Below, in pieces: positions 7,661-17,287 of a stretch of 64,000 nt of DNA. The position numbers were made by a program, and so were the translations under genes. The first letter of the stretch is position 1. Every line of letters begins with the position of its first letter. The DNA is from an uncultured Ruminococcus sp. Lineage in GTDB: Bacteria; Bacillota; Clostridia; Oscillospirales; Ruminococcaceae. The stretch lies in the NCBI GenBank assembly GCA_910577575.1, contig CAJTOG010000005.1, forward strand, positions 13,759 to 77,758. The letters are read 5' to 3'. The notes below the pieces were generated by a model that made no database searches, was not told the DNA's origin, and saw only the letters and a list, made by a program, of their open reading frames with translations.

Positions 7661-8887
7661 TCAGATATTTTCCCCGATAATCTGTTTAGGCTCAACAGAC
7701 TTACCGCCTGATACTGTTACATTATGACCGACAACCGCAATGCCCCAGTCATCTCTGTTTTCAACCTGTTCAGGACTCTTTCCTATATGCACACCGCCCT
7801 CAATAACACAGTCGCTTCCTACAATTGAATATTCAACAACTGCACCTGATTTTATAACAGTACCCGGCATAACAATACTGTAATCCACTGTTGCGCCTTC
7901 CTCAACCGTAACACCGTCAAACAGAATTGAAAAATCAACAGAACCATCAACAGAACTTCCCTCTGCAATCATGGAATTTTCAACCCGTGCATTGCTGCCT
8001 ATATACTGTGGCGGCATATAATTGCTTCTTGAATAGATTTTCCAGCTTGGGTCATATAAATCAAGTGGAACACTCGGACTGAGCAAATCCATATTAGCTT
8101 CCCAGAGAGAATCAAGAGTACCGACATCCTTCCAGTATCCTTCAAATTCGTAAGCAAAAAGTCTCTGCTTATCACGAAGCATAGAAGTAATAATATCTTT
8201 TCCGAAATCCTTAGACCATTTTTCTCCTCTATCACGCTTTGCATTTGCATCATTTTCATTTTCGATAAGATACTTTTCAAGTTTTTTCCAACTGAATACA
8301 TAAATACCCATTGATGCAAGCGTTGACTTCGGTTCTTTCGGTTTTTCAACAAAATCAATAACTTTATTCTGCTCGTCGCAAATCATTATACCGAAACGTG
8401 AAGCCTCAGCAAGCGGAACATCAATAACCGAAATTGTACAGTCTGCATCATTTGCAATGTGGAAATCGACCATTTTTGAATAGTCCATTTTATAGATATG
8501 GTCACCGCCGAGAACAACTACATATTCAGGGTCATAACGTCTGATGAAATTCATATTTTGATAGATGGCATTTGCAGTACCCTCGTACCATGAAGCTCCT
8601 GCCTGTGATTCATAAGGCGGAAGGACGTGAACACCGCCGTTCATTTTATCCAAATCCCACGGCTGACCGTTTCCTATATATTCATTAAGAACAAGCGGCT
8701 GATACTGTGTAAGCACACCAACTGTATCAATTCCGGAATTGGTACAGTTTGAAAGCGGAAAATCAATAAGACGATACTTACCGCCATAAGGAACAGCAGG
8801 TTTTGCTACATTTTTAGTAAGAGCATAGAGTCTGCTTCCCTGACCGCCGGCAAGCAGCATTGCTACAACGTTTTTCTTAGTGTACAT
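7661..8887 (-). CDS. glgC: Glucose-1-phosphate adenylyltransferase, catalytic subunit
   Basis: 408 aa. It makes ADP-glucose from glucose-1-phosphate and ATP, the committed step of glycogen synthesis. The motifs MLLAGGQGSRLYALT (residues 10-24), KPAVPYGGKYRLIDF near 29 and VVLGGDHIYKMDY near 124 are intact, and the C-terminal beta-helix follows from about 290. It has a strong AGGAGG ribosome site. It is second in the operon after glgB (34-base gap) and is paired with glgD. Confidence 0.94.
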   Translation of the reverse strand: MYTKKNVVAMLLAGGQGSRLYALTKNVAKPAVPYGGKYRLIDFPLSNCTNSGIDTVGVLTQYQPLVLNEYIGNGQPWDLDKMNGGVHVLPPYESQAGASWYEGTANAIYQNMNFIRRYDPEYVVVLGGDHIYKMDYSKMVDFHIANDADCTISVIDVPLAEASRFGIMICDEQNKVIDFVEKPKEPKSTLASMGIYVFSWKKLEKYLIENENDANAKRDRGEKWSKDFGKDIITSMLRDKQRLFAYEFEGYWKDVGTLDSLWEANMDLLSPSVPLDLYDPSWKIYSRSNYMPPQYIGSNARVENSMIAEGSSVDGSVDFSILFDGVTVEEGATVDYSIVMPGTVIKSGAVVEYSIVGSDCVIEGGVHIGKSPEQVENRDDWGIAVVGHNVTVSGGKSVEPKQIIGENI

Positions 8888-8921
8888 AAATATTCCTCCT
8901 GATATTTAGTTAAATCTAATT

Positions 8922-10910
8922 TTATTCTTCAACAGAGTTTTTCTTTTTTCTTATTGTAGTTCTGGTTTTTTTTACTGAATTTTCAGCAGCATCTTCTAAT
9001 TTTTCATTCTTTTTCTTAGAAACATTTATTTTGAGATACATAACAGAAAGCGGAGCAATAGTCATTGAAATACTATTTTCAAATCCATGCATCGGTTCTT
9101 TTTCTGACTTATAAGACTTTGCGGAAGCTCCTTTCCCTCCAAATTCCGGTGCATCAGTATTGAATACAACTTTGTATGTTCCTTTTTTGGGAATTCCGAT
9201 ACGGTAATTTTCACGCTGTACGGGAACAAAATTGCATACAGCAATAATTTCATCGCCGTTATCGTCAATACGTCTGAAAGCTATAACACTCTGCTTGTTA
9301 TCATCATTTGAAATCCAGCTGAAACCACTCCACGAATCATCGTTCTGCCATAACGGTGAATTTTCAGAATAGAATTTATTAAGCTTTTCAGAAAATTTAA
9401 GCATAGTTACGTGTTCTTCAATTTCAAGCAATCCCCAGTCAAGCTGAGTCTGATAATTCCATTCATTCTTCTGTGCAAATTCCTGTCCCATAAAAAGAAG
9501 CTTTTTCCCCGGATGAGCCATCATATAAGCAAGAAAAGCACGGTATGAAGAAAATTTATCACCTTCCAAACCAGGCATCTTGTTAATCATGGAACATTTT
9601 CCGTAAACTACTTCATCATGAGAAATAGGCAGGATATAGTTCTCTGAAAAAGCATAAAAGAAAGAGAAAGTCAGCTTGTCATGATTGAATGAACGATAAA
9701 TAGGGTCAAGGGACATATAACTGAGCATATCGTTCATCCAACCCATATTCCACTTGAAATTAAAGCCCAGACCTCCGATATTGGTAGGTTTGGTAACCAA
9801 AGGCCATGCAGTTGATTCCTCTGCAATCATGAGTGCATAAGGATGTTTTGAAAATATAGCTTCATTGAGTCTTTTAAGAAATTCAACAGCTTCAAGATTT
9901 TCATTTCCTCCGTTGATGTTTGCAACCCATTCGCCGTCACGCCTGTCATAATCAAGATAAAGCATAGAAGCCACAGCATCAACCCTGAGACCGTCAACGT
10001 GCATTTCAGTAAACCAATAATTTGCACTTGAAATAAGGAAAGAACATACTTCAGCTTTACCATAGTCAAAAACATGAGTACCCCATGCTTTATGTTCCTT
10101 CTTGCGATTATCTGTATATTCATAACAGCAAGTACCGTCAAATTCATACAAACCGGAAGCATCCTTTGGAAAATGAGCAGGAACCCAGTCAAGAATAACG
10201 CCTATTCCTGCTTCGTGGAGCATATCAACCATACGCCGGAAATCGTCCGGAGTTCCATAACGTGAAGTCGGTGCGAAATATCCCGTCACCTGATAACCCC
10301 ATGAACCGTCATACGGAAACTCTGTAAGCGGCATGAATTCAATATGTGTATATGACATCTTTTTAAGATAAGGAATTATTTCTCTTGCAAAATTTATGTA
10401 AGAAATAAAAACATTTTCTTCACCGCTATTTTTCCATGAATTGAGGTGAACTTCGTAAACATTTACAGGACTTTTATAAATTGTCCTGTTTTTCTTTGAT
10501 TCAAACCACTCAGCATCATTCCACTCATAACTGCTTTCATAAATTTTTGAAGCAGTACCGGGACGTGTTTCAAAATGCGGAGCATACGGGTCTGATTTGT
10601 TAAAAATTCTTCCATCCTTTGACTCGATACTGTATTTATAGATATCGAACTGTTCAAGCTTTGAAATTTCTGTTTCCCATATACCATCTGAAATCAGTTT
10701 CATAGGATTCTTTTCACGTTTCCACTCGTTGAAATCTCCTACAACCGAAACGCTTACGGCATTAGGAGCCCATACTCTGAAAGTAAAAACCTTACTTCTT
10801 CCTTTTTTTCTTGAATGTACACCAAAGAATTTCCATGCTTCATAATTTTTACCCTGATAGAAAAGGTAAAGCGGAAAATCATTGGGATTATTATTTTTAT
10901 CGACTGACAT
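8922..10910 (-). CDS. glgB: 1,4-alpha-glucan branching enzyme (GH13)
   Basis: 662 aa. It has an N-terminal CBM48-like module (VFTFRVWAPNAVSVSVVGDFNEW, residues 40-65), then the GH13 barrel. Visible barrel motifs are VILDWVPAHFP, GLRVDAVASMLYLDY with the Asp nucleophile, LMIAEEST with the acid Glu, and PISHDE. An all-beta C-terminal domain follows. The last ~35 residues are a Lys/Arg/Glu-rich tail not typical of the family. It introduces alpha-1,6 branches into glycogen. It is the first gene of the glg operon, with ribosome site AAAGGGGG and promoter at 10935-10963. Confidence 0.93.
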   Translation of the reverse strand: MSVDKNNNPNDFPLYLFYQGKNYEAWKFFGVHSRKKGRSKVFTFRVWAPNAVSVSVVGDFNEWKREKNPMKLISDGIWETEISKLEQFDIYKYSIESKDGRIFNKSDPYAPHFETRPGTASKIYESSYEWNDAEWFESKKNRTIYKSPVNVYEVHLNSWKNSGEENVFISYINFAREIIPYLKKMSYTHIEFMPLTEFPYDGSWGYQVTGYFAPTSRYGTPDDFRRMVDMLHEAGIGVILDWVPAHFPKDASGLYEFDGTCCYEYTDNRKKEHKAWGTHVFDYGKAEVCSFLISSANYWFTEMHVDGLRVDAVASMLYLDYDRRDGEWVANINGGNENLEAVEFLKRLNEAIFSKHPYALMIAEESTAWPLVTKPTNIGGLGFNFKWNMGWMNDMLSYMSLDPIYRSFNHDKLTFSFFYAFSENYILPISHDEVVYGKCSMINKMPGLEGDKFSSYRAFLAYMMAHPGKKLLFMGQEFAQKNEWNYQTQLDWGLLEIEEHVTMLKFSEKLNKFYSENSPLWQNDDSWSGFSWISNDDNKQSVIAFRRIDDNGDEIIAVCNFVPVQRENYRIGIPKKGTYKVVFNTDAPEFGGKGASAKSYKSEKEPMHGFENSISMTIAPLSVMYLKINVSKKKNEKLEDAAENSVKKTRTTIRKKKNSVEE

Positions 10911-10934
10911 AATACAGCCCCCTTTGCTATATAT

Positions 10935-10963
10935 ATTGTAGCAGAAATTGGAAAATTATTCAA
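10935..10963 (-). promoter_or_regulatory. glgB operon promoter
   Basis: Minus-strand TTGAAT (10963-10958), 17 bases, TACAAT (10940-10935), giving a leader of about 20 bases before glgB. The rest of the 231-base gap to spoIIE (10964-11141) is AT-rich. I see no gene or convincing terminator there. Confidence 0.7.
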
Positions 10964-11141
10964 GTATTTCTGCAAATATGTACAAAATTTCAGACAAAGC
11001 TATAAATATTACCGACTTTTTTTATGCAACTTGCCAAAGGCCTTTATCGGAGTATAAATAAATCATTATCTATTTGTACTTACAAACAATGTTTTTAAGT
11101 TAAATTCAGTAATCATTTTTACAATTGTTCATATGTTGTTT

Positions 11142-13340
11142 TTATTTTTCAGATGGATTTATTTTTATACCGATTACAGTAATATCATCTGAATGAAGTG
11201 TGGGATTGAAACTGTCTGCTTTTGAAGCAATTTCACGGACAATTTCATTTACACTGTCCATCTGCAAAATACATTCTTTTGCGAAAAGATATTCATTTTC
11301 ACTTATTCCGTCCGAAAACATTATAATTATATCGCCTTCATCAAGTTCATATTCAGATACTGATATTTCAGCCTGTTTTGTAATTCCTATCGGGAAAGTC
11401 GGAGATGATATTTTTATAATTTCATCACCTTTTTTAATAATAGTTGCGGCAGCTCCGGATTTTATTGAAGTCATACAGCAGTTATCCAGATTGATTTTTA
11501 TTGCATCAAGAGTTGCGAACGATTCTTCACGGGATTTCGTCACCATGACTGAATTAATCAGCCTTACAGCTGATTCACATTCCATTCCTCCGCATATAAG
11601 CCGCCTGAACATTCCTATAACCATATGCGAATCAACAGCCGCACTTTTTCCGCTGCCCATTCCGTCCGATATAACAATATATCCTGTTCCTGTACCATCA
11701 TAGAAAACTGAAAATGTATCTCCGCTAATATCAGATGACGAAGCACAAAGGGAAGCTGAATAAACCTCAATTTCATAGGGCGGATTCTCATAAAGGCTTA
11801 TTCTCATTTCCTTTACTGAACTTACAGGCAAAGCAGCCGAAAGTTTCATTTCAAGTTCGTCTGAAACAAGGTCGAGGATTCTTGTTCTGCTTTCAGGAAT
11901 TTCACTCAAGGCAAAATAAATTTCAGCAATAAGACGATTTGCAGAATTATAGTAAGCTGTAACATTTTCAGGTGTCATACCATGAGATTCAAGTTTTCCC
12001 GCAATCTGTCTGCTCATTGCCCTTGAATACCGTATATCCGGCTTTTCACCTGAAAAACGTACTATTTCACCCATAATTTTAAGCTGTTCATTCATAAGCT
12101 CACGCTCCTCTGAAAATCTCAGGCTCATAAGCTGTTCGGCAGTACGGCTTCTCAGATTTTTTTCAAGCTCATCTGCAATATCTTTCTTTTTTACACAGCT
12201 TTCAGGCAGAATGGGTATCATTTCACCGGCGATTTCAGTTTCAAACTGACTACATATACTGCGTCTGTAGCATCTGCTGCAAATCTTTTTTTTAGGTGAT
12301 GAAGTTTTCTTTGTATTCTTTTTCGTTACCGCCAGAGCAGCAGAAATTTTTGCTGAATCAAGTCTTACGGCTTCTATTGCATCAGAAAGAAAATTCATTC
12401 TTATATTGCTTATATCAGGAGACTCAGCCTGTTTTTCTCCGCCGACAGATACCCATTTATCAGAATAATAAGGTGCGGCAATTACAAAAATTGCTGCTCC
12501 GCACACAGTACTTAAAGTAAGCTCTGCACTTCCGGAAGCTCCTGTTAAAACAGTAAGCATAAAACAGGCAAGAGAAAAGAACACTGCCGTCAAAAAAATT
12601 TTTCTGTATCTGAAAAAACCTGTAAGCAATCCGGCAGCAGGAAGCATTGCCGCAATAATTCCGATTTCAGGAGATACAAGAAAAGCTCCGCACGCTGAAA
12701 GTGCACCGCATATTATTCCGCCGGCACTATGATAGTAAAATGCTGCCATGAGAGTAATTCCCGAACCGATAACTATTCCGGGATTAATAATATCCAATTC
12801 CATTGAACAAAGCGAGGCCATATATACAATATATACTATTGAATATGCACATCCCGAAAAACCACTTAAATTAATTACTTTCTGATTCCCTAAACTTAGT
12901 ATGAGTTCAGCGGCTGAATATGAAGTAAACCCGGCTATCATACCATATAAGGCATAAAACATCAGCTTCTGCGGAAATTCATTTATTAATAAAGATACAG
13001 CTGCTCCCGCAATTATTACAGCTACTGATGTTATTATTCCGCATATTTTTGGATTATTGCTTTTCTCAAAAAACATTTTTGCTATAACAATAACTGACAT
13101 GGCAGCAAGTTTTATAATACTCCGCCCTATTGAATCAGTCAAAACACACCTCACTATTCCTCCGGCAAAAACTGCCGCTGAAAACGGAAGACTAAGTGAA
13201 CCTGCAAGTGATATATCAACAAAAGATGCTACTCCTGCAATACTTGAACCCGAAAAAATAAATCCTCCTAAAAATGAAAATAGAAAACCTGTACTTATTT
13301 TTAATGCATTATTTTGTTTTAATTTTTCTGCTTTAATCAT
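11142..13340 (-). CDS. spoIIE: Stage II sporulation protein E (PP2C-type phosphatase)
   Basis: 732 aa. About ten hydrophobic segments fill residues 15-300. A cytoplasmic linker with a Cys-rich patch (KKICSRCYRRSICSQFE, near 345-362) follows, then a C-terminal PP2C-like domain from about 520. Signature motifs are GDTFSVFYDGTGTGYIVISDGMGSGKSAAVDS and, near the end, DIIIMFSDGISENE. In Bacillus, SpoIIE sits at the polar septum and dephosphorylates SpoIIAA to release sigma-F in the forespore. Membrane region plus phosphatase is the full-length architecture, so the gene looks intact. It is monocistronic. The upstream region has a Spo0A-type promoter arrangement. Confidence 0.92.
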   Translation of the reverse strand: MIKAEKLKQNNALKISTGFLFSFLGGFIFSGSSIAGVASFVDISLAGSLSLPFSAAVFAGGIVRCVLTDSIGRSIIKLAAMSVIVIAKMFFEKSNNPKICGIITSVAVIIAGAAVSLLINEFPQKLMFYALYGMIAGFTSYSAAELILSLGNQKVINLSGFSGCAYSIVYIVYMASLCSMELDIINPGIVIGSGITLMAAFYYHSAGGIICGALSACGAFLVSPEIGIIAAMLPAAGLLTGFFRYRKIFLTAVFFSLACFMLTVLTGASGSAELTLSTVCGAAIFVIAAPYYSDKWVSVGGEKQAESPDISNIRMNFLSDAIEAVRLDSAKISAALAVTKKNTKKTSSPKKKICSRCYRRSICSQFETEIAGEMIPILPESCVKKKDIADELEKNLRSRTAEQLMSLRFSEERELMNEQLKIMGEIVRFSGEKPDIRYSRAMSRQIAGKLESHGMTPENVTAYYNSANRLIAEIYFALSEIPESRTRILDLVSDELEMKLSAALPVSSVKEMRISLYENPPYEIEVYSASLCASSSDISGDTFSVFYDGTGTGYIVISDGMGSGKSAAVDSHMVIGMFRRLICGGMECESAVRLINSVMVTKSREESFATLDAIKINLDNCCMTSIKSGAAATIIKKGDEIIKISSPTFPIGITKQAEISVSEYELDEGDIIIMFSDGISENEYLFAKECILQMDSVNEIVREIASKADSFNPTLHSDDITVIGIKINPSEK

Positions 13341-13360
13341 TCTGCATCACCCCGACTTAT

Positions 13361-13395
13361 ATTATATCATATAAAAAACGCATATTTTGTCGGAA
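13361..13395 (-). promoter_or_regulatory. Candidate Spo0A-controlled promoter of spoIIE
   Basis: A TATAAT -10 (minus strand, 13366-13361) has no consensus -35 at 17 bases. Instead a 0A-box-like TGTCGGAA (plus strand, 13388-13395; box consensus TGTCGAA) lies 21 bases upstream. That is the known arrangement of Spo0A-activated sigma-A promoters such as spoIIG and spoIIE in Bacillus. The box has an imperfect match, so this is tentative. The remainder of the 315-base gap 13341-13655 is AT-rich and holds, besides this, only the flotillin promoter. Confidence 0.45.
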
Positions 13396-13580
13396 TAACA
13401 ACATAAAAAAAATTATATAATAAAACAAATTTTATTTTATATTTTAAGTAATTTTTTCAATAATTCCAATTACAAGAACACTAAAAAGGTTCTTATGAAC
13501 TCTATTTGTATTCTAAAAAACCATATAGAAATTCATCTGACAACACAGCATAATATTATATAGACGGATTTTTTGGAATA

Positions 13581-13609
13581 TTGACAAAATCCGATTAATA
13601 ATATATAAT
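13581..13609 (+). promoter_or_regulatory. Promoter of the flotillin-like gene
   Basis: TTGACA (13581-13586), 17 bases, TATAAT (13604-13609), followed by GGAGGA before the ATG at 13656. Confidence 0.82.
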
Positions 13610-13655
13610 AATGTCATCATCGGTGAAGTTTACATGATATGGAGGATTTTTTTGT

Positions 13656-15122
13656 ATGAATACAACTGTTATCCCTGTTTTGCTTATTATCAGCGGAATC
13701 ATTTTATTTATAATTATCATGGCCATAGGCTATATAAAAGCTCCGCCGGATACAGCTTACATAATTTCAGGGTTACGACGGAAAATAATTATTGGCAGAG
13801 CAAGCATACGCATTCCGTTTTTTGAACGTGTTGACAAGCTGAAGTTACAGCTTATTGCTGTAGATGTCAAAACATCAAGTGCAGTTCCTACTGCTGACTA
13901 TATCAATATTAATGTTGACGCAAATGTCAACGTAAAAGTCAGCAGTGACCCCATACTTATCAAGCTCGGTGCTGAAAACTTCCTAAACAAAGAACCTGCA
14001 TACATAGCAAAAGTCGCAAGGGAAGTACTTGAAGGAAATATGCGTGAGATTGTCGGTCAGATGTCACTCGAAGCAATGGTAAATGACAGAAAAGCCTTTG
14101 CCGAAAAGGTTCAGGAAAATGCAGCTCCCGACTTAAACAGAATGGGACTTGAAATAGTTTCATTTAATGTACAGAATTTTACTGACGACCAGAGTCTTAT
14201 CGAAAATCTTGGTATTGACAATACTACTAAAATTCAGAAAAAAGCTGCGATTGCCAAGGCTGAATCCGAAAAGGAGATAGAAATTGCCAAGGCACAGGCT
14301 AAAAAGGAAGCCAATGATGCAAAGGTACTTGCTGAAACGGAAATAGCCCAGAAAAACAATGAACTTGCAATTCGACAAGCTGAACTCAAAAAAGAAGCCG
14401 ATACCCAGATGGCTATTGCTGACGCTGCTTATGAAATCCAAAAAGAAGAACAGCGAAAGACTATTGAAATTTCAAAGGCCAATGCAAATATTGCAGCATC
14501 AGAAAAAGATGTTGAACTCAAAACAAAAGAAGCAGCCGTAATGGAACAGGCTCTTGATGCTGAAATCAAGAAAAAAGCAGAGGCTGAACGCTACAGAGCC
14601 CAGCAGACAGCCGATGCAAAACTATATCAGATTAAAAAAGAAGCTGAAGCAGACCGTTTCCAGCGTGAACAGGAGGCTGAAGCACAAAAAGCAGAGGCTG
14701 AAGCTCAGAAATATGCAAAAATGCAGGAAGCTGAAGGTATTGCAGCAGTCGGTCAAGCTGAAGCTGATGCAATACGTGCAAAAGGTCTGGCTGAAGCCGA
14801 AGGTATTAACGCAAAAGCTGAAGCCATGAAAAAATACGGTGAAGCTGCCGTGCTTGAAATGTACTTTAAAGCACTTCCTGATATTGTTAAAAATGCAGCC
14901 GCTCCGCTTGAAAATGTCGATAGGATTACCATGTATGGCGACGGTAATTCAAGCCGTATGGTAGGAGATATTATAAGTTCAACCACTAAAATTACCGATG
15001 GTCTTTCGGAAGCTACAGGCGTTAATATACGTGCTGTTCTTTCAGGATTTTTAAACTCAAAGACGAATCCGAACAATGAACCCGTCCCAAAAAATTTTGA
15101 GGAAATACCAGCAGAAGATTAA
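13656..15122 (+). CDS. floT: Flotillin-like SPFH-domain membrane protein
   Basis: 488 aa. One hydrophobic segment at residues 5-27 is followed by PPDTAYIISG and an SPFH/band-7 domain to about 190. A long Ala/Glu/Lys-rich coiled coil runs from 195 to 390 with repeated EAEAQKAEAEAQK-type heptads. A short C-terminal domain containing ALPDIVKNAAAPLENVDRITMYG closes it, as in flotillins. Flotillins scaffold membrane microdomains. In Bacillus the partner NfeD-like yuaF is adjacent; none is found here. It is preceded by its own promoter and followed by a weak hairpin at 15160-15185. The symbol is by family, not proven orthology. Confidence 0.88.
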   Translation: MNTTVIPVLLIISGIILFIIIMAIGYIKAPPDTAYIISGLRRKIIIGRASIRIPFFERVDKLKLQLIAVDVKTSSAVPTADYININVDANVNVKVSSDPILIKLGAENFLNKEPAYIAKVAREVLEGNMREIVGQMSLEAMVNDRKAFAEKVQENAAPDLNRMGLEIVSFNVQNFTDDQSLIENLGIDNTTKIQKKAAIAKAESEKEIEIAKAQAKKEANDAKVLAETEIAQKNNELAIRQAELKKEADTQMAIADAAYEIQKEEQRKTIEISKANANIAASEKDVELKTKEAAVMEQALDAEIKKKAEAERYRAQQTADAKLYQIKKEAEADRFQREQEAEAQKAEAEAQKYAKMQEAEGIAAVGQAEADAIRAKGLAEAEGINAKAEAMKKYGEAAVLEMYFKALPDIVKNAAAPLENVDRITMYGDGNSSRMVGDIISSTTKITDGLSEATGVNIRAVLSGFLNSKTNPNNEPVPKNFEEIPAED

Positions 15123-15159
15123 TTAAAGATATACATTATTAAAATATGTTAAGAAACAG

Positions 15160-15190
15160 ACGGACAGTTTTTTGCGACTGTCCGTTTCAT
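15160..15190 (+). terminator. Probable terminator after the flotillin-like gene
   Basis: The 8-bp stem ACGGACAG / CTGTCCGT (15160-15167 with 15178-15185) encloses a T-rich loop. The following T-run is short and interrupted, so efficiency is uncertain. Confidence 0.55.
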
Positions 15191-15236
15191 AATATTTCTT
15201 TTCTGTATTTTTATACAGATAAATTTTTTATTTGCA

Positions 15237-15265
15237 TTGACAATATGAGATTTTTACTGTATAAT
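15237..15265 (+). promoter_or_regulatory. Promoter of the phosphofructokinase gene
   Basis: TTGACA (15237-15242), 17 bases, TATAAT (15260-15265), about 40 bases upstream of the ATG. Confidence 0.85.
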
Positions 15266-15305
15266 TAAATATGGTATTTACTAAAAAAGTTCGGGAGGAA
15301 ATTTT

Positions 15306-16523
15306 ATGATGAATATTGCTGTTGCTCAATCCGGAGGTCCGACTTGTGCAATTAATGCCTCGCTTGTCGGGGTTTTCAGGGAATCCCTGAAAGAACCGGA
15401 AATAGATGCTATTTTTGGTTCAGTGAACGGTATTGAAGGTATTATAGAAAATCACCTGATTGACATGAAAACCCTTATACGTTCAAATGATGATATAGAA
15501 CTTCTCAGGCAGACTCCTTCAACTGTTCTCGGCTCATGCAGGTACAAGCTTCCTGACTGGCATGAAGACGATACGGTTTACAGGAAAATCACAAATACGC
15601 TTATACAAAGACAGATAGGTGCATTTTTCTATATCGGCGGAAATGATTCAATGGATACTGTAAATAAACTTTCTGAATATTTCCGTGAGATTTCCCTTGA
15701 TATAAAAGTTATCGGCATACCCAAAACCATAGACAATGATTTATGCATAACAGACCATACTCCGGGATTTGGCTCTGCTGCAAAATATGTAGCTGCAACA
15801 ATGCACGAAATTATACGTGACAGTTCTGTTTATAGTATGCCGTCCGTTACCATAGTTGAAATAATGGGTCGTCATGCCGGCTGGCTTACTGCATCAAGTG
15901 CCGTACTTCATGCACTCGGCGAAACTGCCCCGCATCTGGTATATGTCCCCGAAACCGAATTTTCACTTGAAATATTCATGAAAGATGTCCGTCATGAAAT
16001 GGCAAAGCACAAAGCAGTAATAGTTGCAGTTTCAGAAGGTATGGAAGTACCTGACGGAGTTCAGTCTGGAGTTGTTGATAATTTCGGTCACAAATACCTT
16101 TCAGGAATAGGCAAGTATCTTGAAGAAGCTGTACGAAGTGAAATAGGCTGTAAAGTACGTTCAATAGAGCTTAATGTTATGCAGAGATGCTCTTCACATA
16201 TGTGTTCAAGTACAGACATAAATGAATCGGAAGCCATAGGTGCAGCAGGCGTAAGACACGCCCTTAACGGTGAAACAGGAAAAGTTATGATTTTCCGCAG
16301 AGTAAACAATATGCCGTATACTGTTGTCATCGAAACTGCTGATGCCTCTGAAATTGCCAACAAAGAAAAATTTTTACCTGATAACTTTATCACAAAATCG
16401 GGTAATAATATAAGTGATACTGCTGTCAGATATTTTCTTCCATTAATTCAGGGCGAGCTTAACATAATTATGGACAGAGGTGTTCCAAAACATTTTACCA
16501 TTAAGGAATCTGTACTTAAATGA
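15306..16523 (+). CDS. pfp: 6-phosphofructokinase, pyrophosphate-dependent type
   Basis: 405 aa. Phosphofructokinase motifs are AQSGGPTCAIN at the N-terminus, YIGGNDSMDTVNKL near 115, IPKTIDNDL near 140 and IEIMGRHAGWL-like VEIMGRHAGWLTAS near 188. The Lys in PKTIDND and the GGNDS form are characteristic of PPi-dependent rather than ATP-dependent enzymes, so the phosphoryl donor is probably pyrophosphate. This activity is reversible in glycolysis and saves ATP, common in anaerobes. The ribosome site GGGAGG precedes two adjacent ATGs (15306 or 15309). The PAP2 gene follows after 19 bases, likely co-transcribed. Confidence 0.9.
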   Translation: MMNIAVAQSGGPTCAINASLVGVFRESLKEPEIDAIFGSVNGIEGIIENHLIDMKTLIRSNDDIELLRQTPSTVLGSCRYKLPDWHEDDTVYRKITNTLIQRQIGAFFYIGGNDSMDTVNKLSEYFREISLDIKVIGIPKTIDNDLCITDHTPGFGSAAKYVAATMHEIIRDSSVYSMPSVTIVEIMGRHAGWLTASSAVLHALGETAPHLVYVPETEFSLEIFMKDVRHEMAKHKAVIVAVSEGMEVPDGVQSGVVDNFGHKYLSGIGKYLEEAVRSEIGCKVRSIELNVMQRCSSHMCSSTDINESEAIGAAGVRHALNGETGKVMIFRRVNNMPYTVVIETADASEIANKEKFLPDNFITKSGNNISDTAVRYFLPLIQGELNIIMDRGVPKHFTIKESVLK

Positions 16524-16542
16524 AATTAGTTAGGAGTTTATA

Positions 16543-17091
16543 ATGAATATAATTCATGAGCTTGATTTTATGGTGCTTAATTATATCCGTGAGCATCTGA
16601 GAAACGGTTTCCTTGACAATATTATGCCAATAGTCACAATGCTTGGAAATATGGGAATTTTCTGGGTAGCCGTTGCATTGATTATTTCTGCAAAAGCAAA
16701 ATATCGCAGATGCAGTATAACCATGCTTATTGGTATGATTATGGGAGTAATCATTGGTAATTTAATTATAAAAAATATAATTCAGCGTGACAGACCATGC
16801 TGGATAAATGAAATTGAAAATATGCTTATTGCCAATCCTCAGGATTTTTCATTTCCGTCAGGTCATACCATGTCAAGTTTTATAGCTTCAACCATACTTT
16901 TTCATTATGATAAACGTTTGGGAATACCCTCTTTCGGAATTGCCATGCTGATAGCATTTTCAAGACTTTATTTATATGTACATTTTCCGAGTGATATAAT
17001 CGGAGGAGCTTTACTTGGAATAGTAATCGCTTGTATGACAATTTCAGCCACAGACAGATATATTTTTAATAGATATAAAACAGCACGGTAA
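16543..17091 (+). CDS. PAP2-family membrane phosphatase
   Basis: 182 aa with about five hydrophobic segments. The three-part acid phosphatase signature is complete: KNIIQRDRP near residue 80, SFPSGHTMSSF near 105 and SRLYLYVHFPSDIIGG near 145. Such proteins dephosphorylate undecaprenyl pyrophosphate or phosphatidic-acid-type lipids at the outer membrane face. The substrate cannot be read from sequence. The ribosome site TTAGGAG is good. Nothing obvious terminates transcription in the following 196 bases, which contain a TATAAT at 17203-17208 but no clear -35. Confidence 0.88.
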   Translation: MNIIHELDFMVLNYIREHLRNGFLDNIMPIVTMLGNMGIFWVAVALIISAKAKYRRCSITMLIGMIMGVIIGNLIIKNIIQRDRPCWINEIENMLIANPQDFSFPSGHTMSSFIASTILFHYDKRLGIPSFGIAMLIAFSRLYLYVHFPSDIIGGALLGIVIACMTISATDRYIFNRYKTAR

Positions 17092-17287
17092 CAATTATTT
17101 TGTCCTGCTCAATAATCTGAGTAAGATTTGCTTTTTATAATGAAATATCATTATTTTACTATTTTTGTTATCAAAATAATATACAAATCCACACAAACGA
17201 TGTATAATAAATATAGTTAATATGACACATAGTAAATATTATGATTGTCATAAAACATAAAAAATTTCTAACGAAAGGGTTTTAAAA

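Noticed and set aside
10964..11141. Small RNA or gene between spoIIE and glgB
   Set aside because: No promoter-plus-terminator pair, coding frame or stable fold was evident.
17092..17287. Regulatory element upstream of the GH9/GH16 gene
   Set aside because: There is a TATAAT at 17203-17208 but no -35, operator-like repeat or catabolite-repression site I could support.
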